A stretch of DNA of 46,246 nt from DATFEN01 sp035691285 (GTDB taxonomy: Bacteria > Acidobacteriota > Vicinamibacteria > Fen-336). Positions 23,286-31,429 of this stretch are shown here, piece by piece. How positions within the stretch are numbered: position 1 is the stretch's first letter; each line of letters opens with the position of its first letter. The notes below the pieces were generated by a model. That model was not told the origin of the DNA. It did not search any database and saw only the letters and a list, made by a program, of their open reading frames with translations. The position numbers were made by a program, and so were the translations under genes. Where the stretch lies: NCBI GenBank assembly GCA_035691285.1, contig DASSJI010000291.1:1-46246 (forward strand), given 5' to 3'.

Positions 23286-24134
23286 ATGAAGGACGCCGGC
23301 GCCATCGACTTCATGTACTACGTCGCGACGCCCGAGTTCATCGCGCGCTGGAACGAGGCCAAGCAGGGCGAGCTCTTGTGCCGGATGGAGCGGGCGATCG
23401 GAGGGCTGCCGCAGTTTCCATCGATCGCGGACATGGTCCGCCAGATGGACGAGGCGGGCGTCGAGAAGGTGTTCATCACCCAGACGAAGATGTGGTCGTA
23501 CCGGAACAAGTGGATGTACATGGACACGCGGCTCGAAGAGGTGCTCCAGTACACGAGCGCCTACCCGGACCGCTTCGTGGGCCTCGCCGGCTACAACCCG
23601 TTCCGCATCAAGGAGAGCCTCGCGGAGATCGAGCGGGCCGTGAGGAGCCACGGCTTCAAAGGCGTCTACGTCCACATCTACGGCTTCGACATCGACGTCC
23701 ACGACCGCAAGATGTACCCGCTCTACGCGGCGTGCGAGGCTTTGGGCGTGCCGGTCTCGCTGCAGGTCGGCCACGTGCTGGAGGGGATGCCCAGCGAGCG
23801 GGCCCGACCCATCTTCCTCGACCAGGTCGCCTGCGACTTCCCCGGGCTGAAGCTGGTGGGCGCCCACACCGGCTGGCCGTGGGTCGAGGAGCTGATCTCC
23901 GTCTGCTACAAGTGGGACAACGTCTACTTCGGGGTCGACGCCTGGATGCCCCGCTACCTGAAGCCCGAGGCGGTGCAGTTCATCGCGAGCCGGATGGGAC
24001 AGGACCGCTGCCTGTGGGGAACGAACGGCCTCCCGTGGAGGGAGACCCTGCGCCAGGTCGAGGAGCTGGACCTGAAGCCCGAAGCGAAGCGCAAGCTGCT
24101 GCGGGACAACGCGGTCGCGCTCTTCCGCCTGTGA
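23286..24134 (+). CDS. Amidohydrolase-2 (ACMSD-like) fold protein lacking usual metal ligands
   Basis: The 282-residue product has GAGGAG upstream. It follows the ACMSD/amidohydrolase-2 pattern: IADMVRQMDEAGVEKVFI, RFVGLAGYNPFRIKESLAEIERAV, GFKGVYVHIYGFDIDVHDRKMYPLYAACEALGVPV, LVGAHTGWPWVEEL. But the N-terminal HxH metal motif is IDFMYYV, and the usual catalytic Asp near the end (GTDxP) is Asn in WGTNGLPW. It may therefore be metal-free, altered in chemistry, or non-catalytic. It lies where the benzoyl-CoA pathway would need a ring-opening hydrolase, between a BadH-like dehydrogenase and a dienoyl-CoA-hydratase-like gene. That link is an inference. Confidence 0.75.
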   Translation: MKDAGAIDFMYYVATPEFIARWNEAKQGELLCRMERAIGGLPQFPSIADMVRQMDEAGVEKVFITQTKMWSYRNKWMYMDTRLEEVLQYTSAYPDRFVGLAGYNPFRIKESLAEIERAVRSHGFKGVYVHIYGFDIDVHDRKMYPLYAACEALGVPVSLQVGHVLEGMPSERARPIFLDQVACDFPGLKLVGAHTGWPWVEELISVCYKWDNVYFGVDAWMPRYLKPEAVQFIASRMGQDRCLWGTNGLPWRETLRQVEELDLKPEAKRKLLRDNAVALFRL

Positions 24135-24147
24135 AGGAGACGACGCC

Positions 24148-24924
24148 ATGAGCACGGTGACGGCGAGCACGCTGCGGGTGAGCGTGAGCGAGGGGATCGC
24201 TCGCGTGACGCTCAATCGCCCGCCCCTCAACATCCTCGACATCGAGACGATCCGCGAGCTGAACCGGGCGATCCGGGACCTGCGGGAGGATCGCGGGTTG
24301 CTCGCTCTGGTGCTGGCCGCCGAGGGACGGGCCTTCTCGGCCGGGGTCTCCGTCGAGGACCACCTGCCCGGCAAGGCCGATCTCATGCTCCGCGCCTTCC
24401 ACGAGATCTTCCGCCAGCTCCACACCCTCCACTGCCCGCTGCTGGCCGCGGTCCAGGGTCCTGCCATCGGCGGGGGATGCGAGCTCGCGACCTTCGCCGA
24501 CATCGTCGTCGCGAGCGAGGCCGCGACCTTCGGTCAGCCCGAGATCCGCCTCGGGGTCTTCCCCCCGGTCGCTGCCGTGCGCCTGGCCCAGCGCGTCGGG
24601 CAGGCGCGGGCCCTGCGACTGATCCTCGGCGGCGACGTGCTGTCGGCTCGGGAGGCCGAGCGCATCGGGCTCGTGGATCGCGTGGTGCCGCCGGAAGAGC
24701 TCGCCTCCGCCGTCGAGCAGGAGACCGCCCGCCTCAAGGACAAGAGCGCGGCCGCGCTTCGCCTCGCCAAGCGCGCGGTCCTGGCCGCGGCGGGGCGCGA
24801 CTTCGACGCGGGTCTCGAGGCGGTCGAGCGGCTGTTCCTCGAGGAGCTGATGCGCACCCACGACGCCGCCGAGGGCCTGCGCGCGTTCCTGGGGAAGCGC
24901 CCGCCCGCCTGGACCCACAGCTGA
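24148..24924 (+). CDS. Crotonase-family hydratase, cyclohexa-1,5-dienecarbonyl-CoA hydratase-like
   Basis: The 258-residue product has GAAGGAG upstream. The crotonase oxyanion loops are AFSAGVSVEDH and GPAIGGGCELATFADIV. The catalytic region is TFGQPEIRLGVFPPVAAV, in which one Glu is kept and the second crotonase Glu is replaced by Pro, a pattern I associate with dienoyl-CoA hydratases of the benzoyl-CoA pathway. The start (LNRPPLNILDIETIRELNRAI) also fits. It would add water to the cyclic diene made by the reductase. It is the last gene of the operon; a different antitoxin gene begins 47 bp later. Confidence 0.82.
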   Translation: MSTVTASTLRVSVSEGIARVTLNRPPLNILDIETIRELNRAIRDLREDRGLLALVLAAEGRAFSAGVSVEDHLPGKADLMLRAFHEIFRQLHTLHCPLLAAVQGPAIGGGCELATFADIVVASEAATFGQPEIRLGVFPPVAAVRLAQRVGQARALRLILGGDVLSAREAERIGLVDRVVPPEELASAVEQETARLKDKSAAALRLAKRAVLAAAGRDFDAGLEAVERLFLEELMRTHDAAEGLRAFLGKRPPAWTHS

Positions 24925-24940
24925 GGCTCGCCTCCTCGAC

Positions 24941-24966
24941 CCAGCGTAGCACATGTGCTACGCTGG
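24941..24966. promoter_or_regulatory. 26-bp perfect palindrome, operator/promoter of Phd-VapC module
   Basis: CCAGCGTAGCACA is followed directly by its exact reverse complement. The palindrome contains TACGCT (24959-24964), placed 7 nt before the antitoxin GTG at 24972, so a repressor bound here would cover the -10 box of a leaderless transcript. Autoregulation by the antitoxin is typical of this class. It also lies 16 bp after the crotonase stop and could fold as a terminator hairpin, although no T-run follows. Confidence 0.6.
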
Positions 24967-24971
24967 CGAGC

Positions 24972-25226
24972 GTGACGAAGACGATCACGCAGCGCGAGCT
25001 GCGCAACGACAGCGGCAGGATCATGCGAGCGCTCGATCGCGGTGAGGACTTCATCGTGACGCGCAACGGTCTGCCGGTCGGAGAGCTTCGACCGGTGACG
25101 CGCCGACGCTTCGTTCCCGCGGCGCAGGTGGCGGCGGCCTTCCGCGGGGCGCCGCCGCTGGCCGGCCGCCGCTTCCGGCGTGAAGTCGACGCCCTCGTCG
25201 ATCAGGATCCCTCGCCCCGTGGCTGA
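24972..25226 (+). CDS. Phd/YefM-family antitoxin
   Basis: The product is 84 residues from a GTG. TKTITQRELRNDSGRIMRALDRGED, FIVTRNGLPVGELRPV is the Phd/YefM fold (..RELRN..G.I...L..GE.F.VTRNG.PV..L.P). The C-terminal arm (residues about 55-84) would bind a PIN toxin. The toxin start codon overlaps its 3' end by 8 bp. The perfect palindrome just upstream is the likely autoregulatory site. Confidence 0.83.
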   Translation: MTKTITQRELRNDSGRIMRALDRGEDFIVTRNGLPVGELRPVTRRRFVPAAQVAAAFRGAPPLAGRRFRREVDALVDQDPSPRG

Positions 25227-25641
25227 GGCCCGTGCCAGGCGAGGCCTTCTCGACACGTCGGCCGTGATCGACCTGGAGCGGATCGAGCTCGACGCGTTGC
25301 CCGGCGAGGCGGCGGTCTCGTCGCTGACCATGGCCGAGCTCGCCGCCGGTCCTCACGCCACCATCGACCCGGAGGAACGGGCGCGCCGGCTGGACCGGCT
25401 GCAGCGCGCCGAGGCGACTTTCACTCCGGTTTCCTTCGGCCCCAATGCGGCCCGCGCTTACGGCCGTCTCTATGCCGCCGTGGCGGCCCAGGGCCGCAAG
25501 GCGAGGGGACGGCGAGCGATCGACCTCCTCATCGCCGCGACGGCTCTCGCAGAGGGGCTGCCTCTGTACACTCGCAACCCTGACGACTTCCGAGGATTAA
25601 GCAAGCTTCTCGAGATCCGGGCGTTGAAGATCAGGGAGTAG
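25219..25641 (+). CDS. PIN-domain toxin (VapC-like)
   Basis: The product is 140 residues from GTG 25219, overlapping the antitoxin end. RGLLDTSAVIDLERI supplies the first Asp, TMAELAAG the Glu, RAIDLLIAATALA the third acidic residue, and TRNPDDFRGL the last. The set is complete, so ribonuclease activity is expected. An upstream in-frame GTG at 25180 would add 13 residues but lies deep inside the antitoxin gene. The pair is inserted just after the ring-reductase operon and before the NnrS-like gene. Confidence 0.85.
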   Translation: MAEARARRGLLDTSAVIDLERIELDALPGEAAVSSLTMAELAAGPHATIDPEERARRLDRLQRAEATFTPVSFGPNAARAYGRLYAAVAAQGRKARGRRAIDLLIAATALAEGLPLYTRNPDDFRGLSKLLEIRALKIRE

Positions 25642-25869
25642 GGGCCCAAGGGGGCGAAGTACACCCTCAACGAGCTGCGGACGGAGACGGCGGGCTGCGG
25701 CCCGACGAGCTCCTGTTCACGATGCGCTTTCCTTCTAGAGGGGGACGTGATCGGCGCGCGACGGTAGGATCGCCGGGTACGATGCCGAGGCCGTTCCACC
25801 ACCCCAGGCGTTCCTCCCGGCCCGCCGCGCGCCGGTCCGTACTTCGCCCTCGCCCACGGCTGCCTCGTC
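25642..25869. other. Spacer with probable disrupted 5' end of the NnrS-like gene
   Basis: Bases 25642-25760 hold no gene I can support. From 25768 the frame of the downstream membrane protein is open and reads protein-like sequence (PPRAGPYFALAHGCLV) but has no ATG, GTG or TTG before 25870. In the next frame PPPQAFLPARRAP looks like the preceding part. One indel near 25845 would join them. Confidence 0.35.
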
Positions 25870-27087
25870 GTGGCCTTCGTGCTGCTCGCGGCATGGCCGC
25901 AGCAGCTGGGCGGGTTCTTCTACCACCCGCGCCTCATCGCGGTCGTCCATCTCGTGACGCTCGGATGGATCTCGAGCTCGATCCTCGGGGCCCTCTACCT
26001 CGTGTGTCCGCTGGCCTTCCGAACGCCGCTGCCCGAGTCGCGGGCCGACCTCCTCGCCTTCGTGGCCTGGGCCGTGGGCGTCGCGGGAGCCGCGTCCCAC
26101 TTCTGGGTCGAGCGCTACGGCGGCCTGGCCTGGGCCGGAGGCCTCGCCCTCCTTGCGTACGCCTGGCCCGCCTGCCGCGTGCTGCGCGCCCTTCCGCGGG
26201 CCCCCGTGCCCCTCGAGGCCAGGCTTCCGTTCGGGCTGGCCCTCGCGAACTTCTTCCTGGCCGGCGGCCTGGGCGTGCTCCTCGGCATCAACAAGCACGC
26301 GCCGTTCCTGCCGTTCTCCCAGATGGGCGGGGTGCTGGGCCACCTCCACCTTGCCGCGGTCGGTTGGGCCACGATGATGGTGATGGGCGCGGGCTACCGT
26401 GTCTTGCCCATGGTGCTGCCCTCGGCCATGCCTCGGGGGCGCGCGGCGCTCTCGAGCGCCCTCTTGCTCCAGGGCGGAGTCCTGGGCCTGGCGGGCGCGC
26501 TGGCCCTGGGCGGCCCGCTCGTCCGACCCTTCGCCATCGTGACGCTGGTCGGCTTGGGGCTCTTCGTGTCCCGGCTCGCGTTCATGCTGCGACACCGGCG
26601 CCCGCCGCCGACGGCAAGGCTGCGCCCGGACTGGAGCGTGCTCCACCTCGGCCAGTCCTTCCTGTGTCTGCTCGCGGCCGCCGGCCTCGGGCTCTATCTC
26701 GCCTGGACGCCCGACGCCGAGGCGGCCCTGCGGGCGGCGATGGTCTACGGCGTCCTCGGCCTGGTCGGCTTCCTCTCGCAGATCATCGTCGGCGTCGAGG
26801 CCCGCATCCTGCCCCTGGCCGCGTGGCTCCAGGCCTTCGCGAGGGGAGGCTACGCGGAGCTGCCGCCCTCCCCGCACCGGGTGCTGCCCCACCGGACGCT
26901 CGGCATCGCGTTCCTGCTCTGGGCCCTCGGCGTGCCGGGTCTCGCGGCCGGCCTCGCCCTGGACATCGCGGCGCTGACCGCCGTCGCCGCCGCGGGGCTG
27001 GCCCTCGCCGTGCTCGCCTCGGCCCTGGCGACCGGGCGCGGGCTCCTCGCGCTGCGCCCGAATGCGAAGTCGCCCGGCGGCGGGTAA
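25870..27087 (+). CDS. Polytopic membrane protein related to NnrS, start uncertain
   Basis: From GTG 25870 the product is 405 residues with about 12 helices. FFYHPRLIAVVHLVTLGWISSSILGALYL and GHLHLAAVGWATMMVMGAGYRVLPMVL carry paired His plus Gly/Tyr/Arg motifs akin to NnrS and heme-copper oxidase-like families, and SQIIVGVEARILPLAAW follows. It is therefore likely a heme- or copper-related inner membrane protein. Coding character continues upstream of the GTG without a start codon, so the true N-terminus is probably disrupted or misread. It ends 9 bp before the Crp/Fnr gene, and the two are probably co-transcribed. No TGAC-N4-GTCA site precedes it. Confidence 0.7.
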   Translation: MAFVLLAAWPQQLGGFFYHPRLIAVVHLVTLGWISSSILGALYLVCPLAFRTPLPESRADLLAFVAWAVGVAGAASHFWVERYGGLAWAGGLALLAYAWPACRVLRALPRAPVPLEARLPFGLALANFFLAGGLGVLLGINKHAPFLPFSQMGGVLGHLHLAAVGWATMMVMGAGYRVLPMVLPSAMPRGRAALSSALLLQGGVLGLAGALALGGPLVRPFAIVTLVGLGLFVSRLAFMLRHRRPPPTARLRPDWSVLHLGQSFLCLLAAAGLGLYLAWTPDAEAALRAAMVYGVLGLVGFLSQIIVGVEARILPLAAWLQAFARGGYAELPPSPHRVLPHRTLGIAFLLWALGVPGLAAGLALDIAALTAVAAAGLALAVLASALATGRGLLALRPNAKSPGGG

Positions 27088-27096
27088 GATGCCCGC

Positions 27097-27792
27097 GTGA
27101 GCGGGAGCGCGATCGCCGACGCCCTTCGGGCCGCGTCCCTCTACCGCGGGCTCTCCGAAGAGGATCGCCAGCGTCTCGCCGAGGTCTCCCTCGTGAAGTC
27201 GTGGGAGAAGGGCGACGCGATCTTCAACGAGGGCGATCCCTCCGATTTCCTTCTGACGCTGCTCGCCGGACGCGTCAAGGTCGTGAAGCTGCTGCCCTCG
27301 GGCAAGGAAGTCATCCTCGAGATCTTCGGTCCCGGCGACCCCGTCGGGGCGGTGGTGGCCTACGAAGGGCGGCCCTACCCGGCCACGGCGATCGCGCTCG
27401 AGAAGACCACCTGCCTGCTGGTGAGACGCGCGCCGTTCTTCGCCCTGATCGAGAAGCATCCCTCGCTCGTGCGCGGCCTGCTCGTGGCGTTCACGCGGCG
27501 CATCGTCGAGCTGGCGCAGCGCATCCCCGAGGTTGCCGGCGGGCGCGTCGAGACCCGCTTCGCTCACCTCTTCCTGAAGCTCGCCGAGCGCCTGGGCCGT
27601 GCCCAGGGCGACGGCACGTTCATCCCGATGGCCCTGAGCCGCCAGGACCTCGCCGACCTCACCGGCACGACCATCGAGACCTGCATCCGCGTGATGAGCC
27701 GGTGGGGCAAGGAAGGCGTCGTCGAGACCGAGAAGGACGGCTTCCGGCTGGGGGATCGCGCCGCCCTCGAGAGGCTCGTCGACGGACGCTAG
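27097..27792 (+). CDS. Crp/Fnr-family transcription regulator without Fe-S cysteine cluster
   Basis: The product is 231 residues from GTG 27097. Residues 15-125 form the cyclic-nucleotide-like sensor domain (YRGLSEEDRQRLAEV, GDAIFNEGDPSDFLLTLLAGRVKVVKL, VGAVVAYEGRPYPATAIAL). Residues 178-212 form the winged helix: ALSRQDLADLTGTTIETCIRVMSR. Glu194 and Arg198 correspond to the conserved Glu and Arg that read TGA in Crp/Fnr sites; the residue at the Fnr Ser212 position is Ile. The only cysteines are 106 and 196, so there is no Fnr-type O2-labile cluster; it is more like Dnr/NnrR or cNMP-independent members. It is the leading candidate to bind the five palindromes. Confidence 0.87.
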   Translation: MSGSAIADALRAASLYRGLSEEDRQRLAEVSLVKSWEKGDAIFNEGDPSDFLLTLLAGRVKVVKLLPSGKEVILEIFGPGDPVGAVVAYEGRPYPATAIALEKTTCLLVRRAPFFALIEKHPSLVRGLLVAFTRRIVELAQRIPEVAGGRVETRFAHLFLKLAERLGRAQGDGTFIPMALSRQDLADLTGTTIETCIRVMSRWGKEGVVETEKDGFRLGDRAALERLVDGR

Positions 27793-29093
27793 CGCACGTA
27801 ACCGAGAGCGCGCAGGTTCTCCACGTCGTCCTCGCCCAGGGCCAGCGTCCGCGCGTCCACCTGGAAGCGCCGCGCGCCCGACTCGAAGGTTTCGTGAAGG
27901 GCCCGCAGCCTGGCGAGCCTCTCCGGGTCGTCCGCAGCCCGGTTCTGCTGCTCCTCGCGGTCGCGCGAGAGGTCGAACAGCAGGTCGCCCTCCGGCGTGC
28001 CCACCCACTTCCAGCCGTCGAGCAGCGTGGCCCGGAGGCCCTCCTGGTCCGGGGGCGACAGCGAGGCGAACAGCGGCCTTGGAGGCCACGGCACCTGGCG
28101 CCCCTCGACGAATGGGAGCAGGCTCCTCCCGGAGTCGCTCGACGACGGCGGCAGCCCGGCCGCCTGGCGCAGCGTCGGCAGGATGTCGACGAGGCTCACC
28201 GGAACGGCATGACGCCGGCCGACGGAGAGGCCGCCCGGCGGCCGCATCACGAGCGGGATGTCGAGAACCTCCGCGAACAGCGTGGCGGCGTGGCCGGCCC
28301 GCCCGCGCTCTCCCAGCTCCTCGCCGTGATCCGCCGTCAGCACCACGAAGGCGTCGCGATCCCAGCCGAACCGCCCGAACAACGCCCGCAGCCGTGCATC
28401 GAGGGAGTGGATGCCGCTGTCGTAGGCCGAAATGCGCCGGGCCCCCTCGTCCGCGAGGCTCTCGTCGAAGAAGGGCGCCCGGGCCCTGTAGGGAGCATGG
28501 ACGTCCATGAAGTGCAGGTACAGGAAGTACGGCCGCCGGCTCTGCAGGACGGGCTTCAGCTCCTCGAGCCGCGCCACGATCCTCTCCGCCTCGATCGACT
28601 TGGGGTAGTGGTCGAAGCTGGCGAAGCCCTGGGTGAAGCCGAGGGCGGCGCCGACGTTCGGGTTCTGCGTCACGGCGAAGGTCGCGTAGCCGGCCGCCCC
28701 CAGTACTTCGGCCAGGGTCACGGCCTCGTCGGGAAGGGGCGTCACGTGGGCGCGCGGCCGACCGGGCTTGTCCTTCCTCAGCGACGGCGAGAAGCCGTGC
28801 ACGACGCCGTGCTCGGCGGGGAACAGCGACGTCAGGAGCGAGGCGACGGCGGGCGGCGTGCTCGACGAGGTGGAGTGCGCGCGCTCGAAGACCACGCCCC
28901 GCGCGGCCAGCTCCGTCAGGAAGGGCGCTGTGTTCCTGGGATAGCCGTGAAACGGCAGGTGGTCGCGGCGCAGCGCGTCGACGACGATCAGCACCAGGTC
29001 GGGGCGCTCGAGGTCGGCCCGCGTGCACGCCGCGCTCGCGGCCAGGGCCGCGCCGAGCCACGCCGCGACCGCGCGCCGGCCCCGGCGCTTCAC
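27789..29093 (-). CDS. Sulfatase-fold protein lacking the formylglycine motif
   Basis: The product is 434 residues from a GTG that overlaps the kinase stop. A signal/lipoprotein-like leader (AAWLGAALAASAAC) is followed by the alkaline-phosphatase-superfamily core: PDLVLIVVDALRRDHL, AHSTSSSTPPAVASLLTSLFPAEHGVV, VLTADHGEELGERG and DLSRDREEQQNRA. The usual C/S-x-P-x-R formylglycine site is STPPA, with neither Cys nor Arg, so classical sulfatase maturation is unlikely. It may be a phosphodiesterase- or transferase-like relative acting outside the cytoplasm. It converges with the Crp/Fnr gene (4-bp overlap) and is coupled to the kinase gene upstream. Confidence 0.8.
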   Translation of the reverse strand: MKRRGRRAVAAWLGAALAASAACTRADLERPDLVLIVVDALRRDHLPFHGYPRNTAPFLTELAARGVVFERAHSTSSSTPPAVASLLTSLFPAEHGVVHGFSPSLRKDKPGRPRAHVTPLPDEAVTLAEVLGAAGYATFAVTQNPNVGAALGFTQGFASFDHYPKSIEAERIVARLEELKPVLQSRRPYFLYLHFMDVHAPYRARAPFFDESLADEGARRISAYDSGIHSLDARLRALFGRFGWDRDAFVVLTADHGEELGERGRAGHAATLFAEVLDIPLVMRPPGGLSVGRRHAVPVSLVDILPTLRQAAGLPPSSSDSGRSLLPFVEGRQVPWPPRPLFASLSPPDQEGLRATLLDGWKWVGTPEGDLLFDLSRDREEQQNRAADDPERLARLRALHETFESGARRFQVDARTLALGEDDVENLRALGYVR

Positions 29094-31417
29094 TTCAGCG
29101 ACAGTCGGCTACGGCAGGAGTCGTCCTTGCTCGACGTCACGACGGCTTCGGCCGCCCACGTCTGGACGCCCTCGGGCCAGCTTCCGCCGAACTCGCCCAG
29201 GAGCGTCCGTTGCCGGGCCGGGGCCTCCTTGACTCCCTGCGTCGGGCGCGAGTCCTTGCCTCCGTTCAGGGCGACGCTCAGCGAGATGGTCTTCACCTTG
29301 ATGGGCTTCGCGGTGTCGTTGACCATGTAGACCCTGATGGCGTAGCTGTCGCCGGGGCGAACGGCGGCCGGCGAATACTCGAACGCCAGCTTGCAGAGGA
29401 AGTCGCGGTCCGCGAGGACGTCCTCGCTGTCGAAGCCGGCGGGCGCCTTGCCGGACCGGCGCGCCGCCTGGACCTCGGTCCGGCCCGCGGCGAAGGGCCG
29501 CGGCGGGACGAGAGGCTTCGGCGCCTCGGTGACGGGCGGGGCCGTGACCGGAGGCAGCGCAACCGCGGGAGCCGTGGCGGGTGGCGCCGTGGGGCGGGAC
29601 GCGACCGCCGGCGCGGGCGCCGCTGGCTTCGCGACGGCGGGCGGCGGAGTCGGGAGCGGCTTGGCCTCCGCGGCGCGGCGCGCCCGGTCGAAAGCGTCGC
29701 GAGCCTCGAGGAAGGCGCGGGTGGCGGCCGCGAACTCGCTGCGGTCCAGCAGGCCGTCGCCCTCCCGCGCCCGGGCGGCGGCCTGGCCATAGGTGTCGGA
29801 GCTGGCTGCCTTCGCCTGGTCGGCGAGCGCGCGGGAGTCCGCCGCGCTCCGCTTCGCCTCGAGGGCCTGGGCCTGGAAGAAGCTGTTGAGGCCCGCCGAG
29901 AGCTCGGCGGCCGCGGGGTGGGTCGGGTCGAGGGCCAGGAGGCGCGCCAGGGCTTCGGTGGCGGTCTTGGTGTCTCCGCCCGCCAGGCTGGTCCGGGCCT
30001 CGACGGCCGCCTGCTCGATCGCGGCGAGCTGCGCCTGGGCCTGCTCCAGGACTGCCTTCGCCTCGGCGTTGCCCGGCGCGAGCTTCAGGGCGCGCTCCGC
30101 CTGCGAGGCGGCGTCCTTGTAGTTCTTGTCCTCCAGATCGCGTCGCGCCAGCTCCACCTGCGTGCCCACGAGCGCCTCGGAGAGCGCGGCGACCTGGGCG
30201 TTGGCGACGCTCGCCCCGGGCGTGGGCTCGGGGGCCTGGGAGCGCGGCAGCAGGACGAGCGCCGCCAGGCCTCCCGCGAGGAGCACGATGGCGAGCGCTC
30301 CGAGGACGATGGGCGTCTTGGACGGCGATGGCGCCCTGGGCGTGGGCGGCGGTGGCGGCGGCGGCGCCGGCCGCCGTGTCTCGGTGAACATCTCGGCGCG
30401 CGGTCGCGGCCGACCGCTGACCGGCGGAGTCGAGGGCGGTCGGGAGGGGACCGGCGTGGGCGGGCCGCCGAGCGGCTTCTGCGTCGTCGGCGGGATGGTG
30501 ACGGGCTTGGCCGGGCTCTTGAACGCCTCCTTCGGCTTGTCTCCCGCCGGCACGAGGGTCGACTCCGTCTCGAGGGTCGCCGACTGCGTGCGACCCCCGG
30601 TGATCGCCTGGCGCACGAGGCGCAGCGCGTCGCGGAGCTCCCCGCCGTTCGCGAAGCGCTGCCCGCGGTCCTTGTGCATGGCCCGCTCGACGAGCTGGAC
30701 CAGGATCGGCGGCACGTCGGGCGCCCAGTCGCGCATCGGCCGCGGCTGCTGATGGACGACCTGGAAGAGCACCGCATGGGCCGAGTCCGCGTCGAAAGGC
30801 TTCTTGTTGCAGACCAGCTCGTAGAACACGGCGCCGGTCGAGAAGACGTCGGCGCGGGCGTCGGCCTTCTCTCCCTTCACCTGCTCGGGGGCCATGTAGT
30901 TGGGCGTTCCCATGACGACGCCGGTGCGCGTCATGTCCGTGTCGCGCCCCAGGCGGGCCAGGCCGAAGTCGAGGATCTTCACCTGGCCGTTGGGCTGTAC
31001 GTGGATGTTCCCGGGCTTCAGGTCGCGGTGGATGATCTCGCGGCCGTGGGCGAAGGCCAGTCCGTCGGCCACCTGCTCCATGACGTCGAGCTTGTCCTCG
31101 ATCGTCGTCAGGAGCTTCTGGGTGATGAGGTCCTTGAGGTCGGCGCCCTCGAGGAGCTCCATCGCCATGTAGATGATCCCCTGCTCTTCGCCGTAGTCGA
31201 AGACCGTGATGATGTTCGGGTGGTTCAGACGCGCGGCGGCCTGGGCCTCACGATGGAAGCGCTTGCGCAGGTCGCTGTCGGCCGAGAGGTTGGCCGAGAT
31301 CGTCTTGATGGCCACCTCGCGGTTCAGCACCGGGTCGTGGGCGCGGTAGACCTCGCCCATCGCGCCCTTGCCGATCTTCCCGGTGATCTTGTACTTGCCG
31401 AGTTTTTCGAGGGCCAT
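29090..31417 (-). CDS. Membrane Ser/Thr protein kinase with repeat-rich extracytoplasmic region
   Basis: The 775-residue product has a complete Hanks-type kinase domain: GKGAMGEV (16-23), Lys38, HRDLKPGN (130-137), DFG (150-152) and APEQ near 177. A Pro-rich linker (300-365) leads to one transmembrane helix (about 369-391). Residues 400-600 form Ala/Leu/Gln-rich TPR-like helices, then a Pro/Ala linker and a beta-rich C-terminal domain (DRDFLCKLAFEYSPAAV, YAIRVYMVNDTAKP). No PASTA repeats are seen. It should phosphorylate cytoplasmic proteins in response to an outside signal. The sulfatase-fold gene follows with a 4-bp overlap, suggesting a functional pair. TACCAT lies 12 nt before the ATG. 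Confidence 0.9.
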   Translation of the reverse strand: MALEKLGKYKITGKIGKGAMGEVYRAHDPVLNREVAIKTISANLSADSDLRKRFHREAQAAARLNHPNIITVFDYGEEQGIIYMAMELLEGADLKDLITQKLLTTIEDKLDVMEQVADGLAFAHGREIIHRDLKPGNIHVQPNGQVKILDFGLARLGRDTDMTRTGVVMGTPNYMAPEQVKGEKADARADVFSTGAVFYELVCNKKPFDADSAHAVLFQVVHQQPRPMRDWAPDVPPILVQLVERAMHKDRGQRFANGGELRDALRLVRQAITGGRTQSATLETESTLVPAGDKPKEAFKSPAKPVTIPPTTQKPLGGPPTPVPSRPPSTPPVSGRPRPRAEMFTETRRPAPPPPPPPTPRAPSPSKTPIVLGALAIVLLAGGLAALVLLPRSQAPEPTPGASVANAQVAALSEALVGTQVELARRDLEDKNYKDAASQAERALKLAPGNAEAKAVLEQAQAQLAAIEQAAVEARTSLAGGDTKTATEALARLLALDPTHPAAAELSAGLNSFFQAQALEAKRSAADSRALADQAKAASSDTYGQAAARAREGDGLLDRSEFAAATRAFLEARDAFDRARRAAEAKPLPTPPPAVAKPAAPAPAVASRPTAPPATAPAVALPPVTAPPVTEAPKPLVPPRPFAAGRTEVQAARRSGKAPAGFDSEDVLADRDFLCKLAFEYSPAAVRPGDSYAIRVYMVNDTAKPIKVKTISLSVALNGGKDSRPTQGVKEAPARQRTLLGEFGGSWPEGVQTWAAEAVVTSSKDDSCRSRLSLK

Positions 31418-31429
31418 CCCGACCGGCGA

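Noticed and set aside
25735..29061. Long open frame of over 1100 codons on the minus strand
   Set aside because: It runs antisense to the NnrS-like and Crp/Fnr genes and in another frame of the sulfatase gene, with Arg/Gly/Pro-rich, motif-free translation: a GC-bias shadow.
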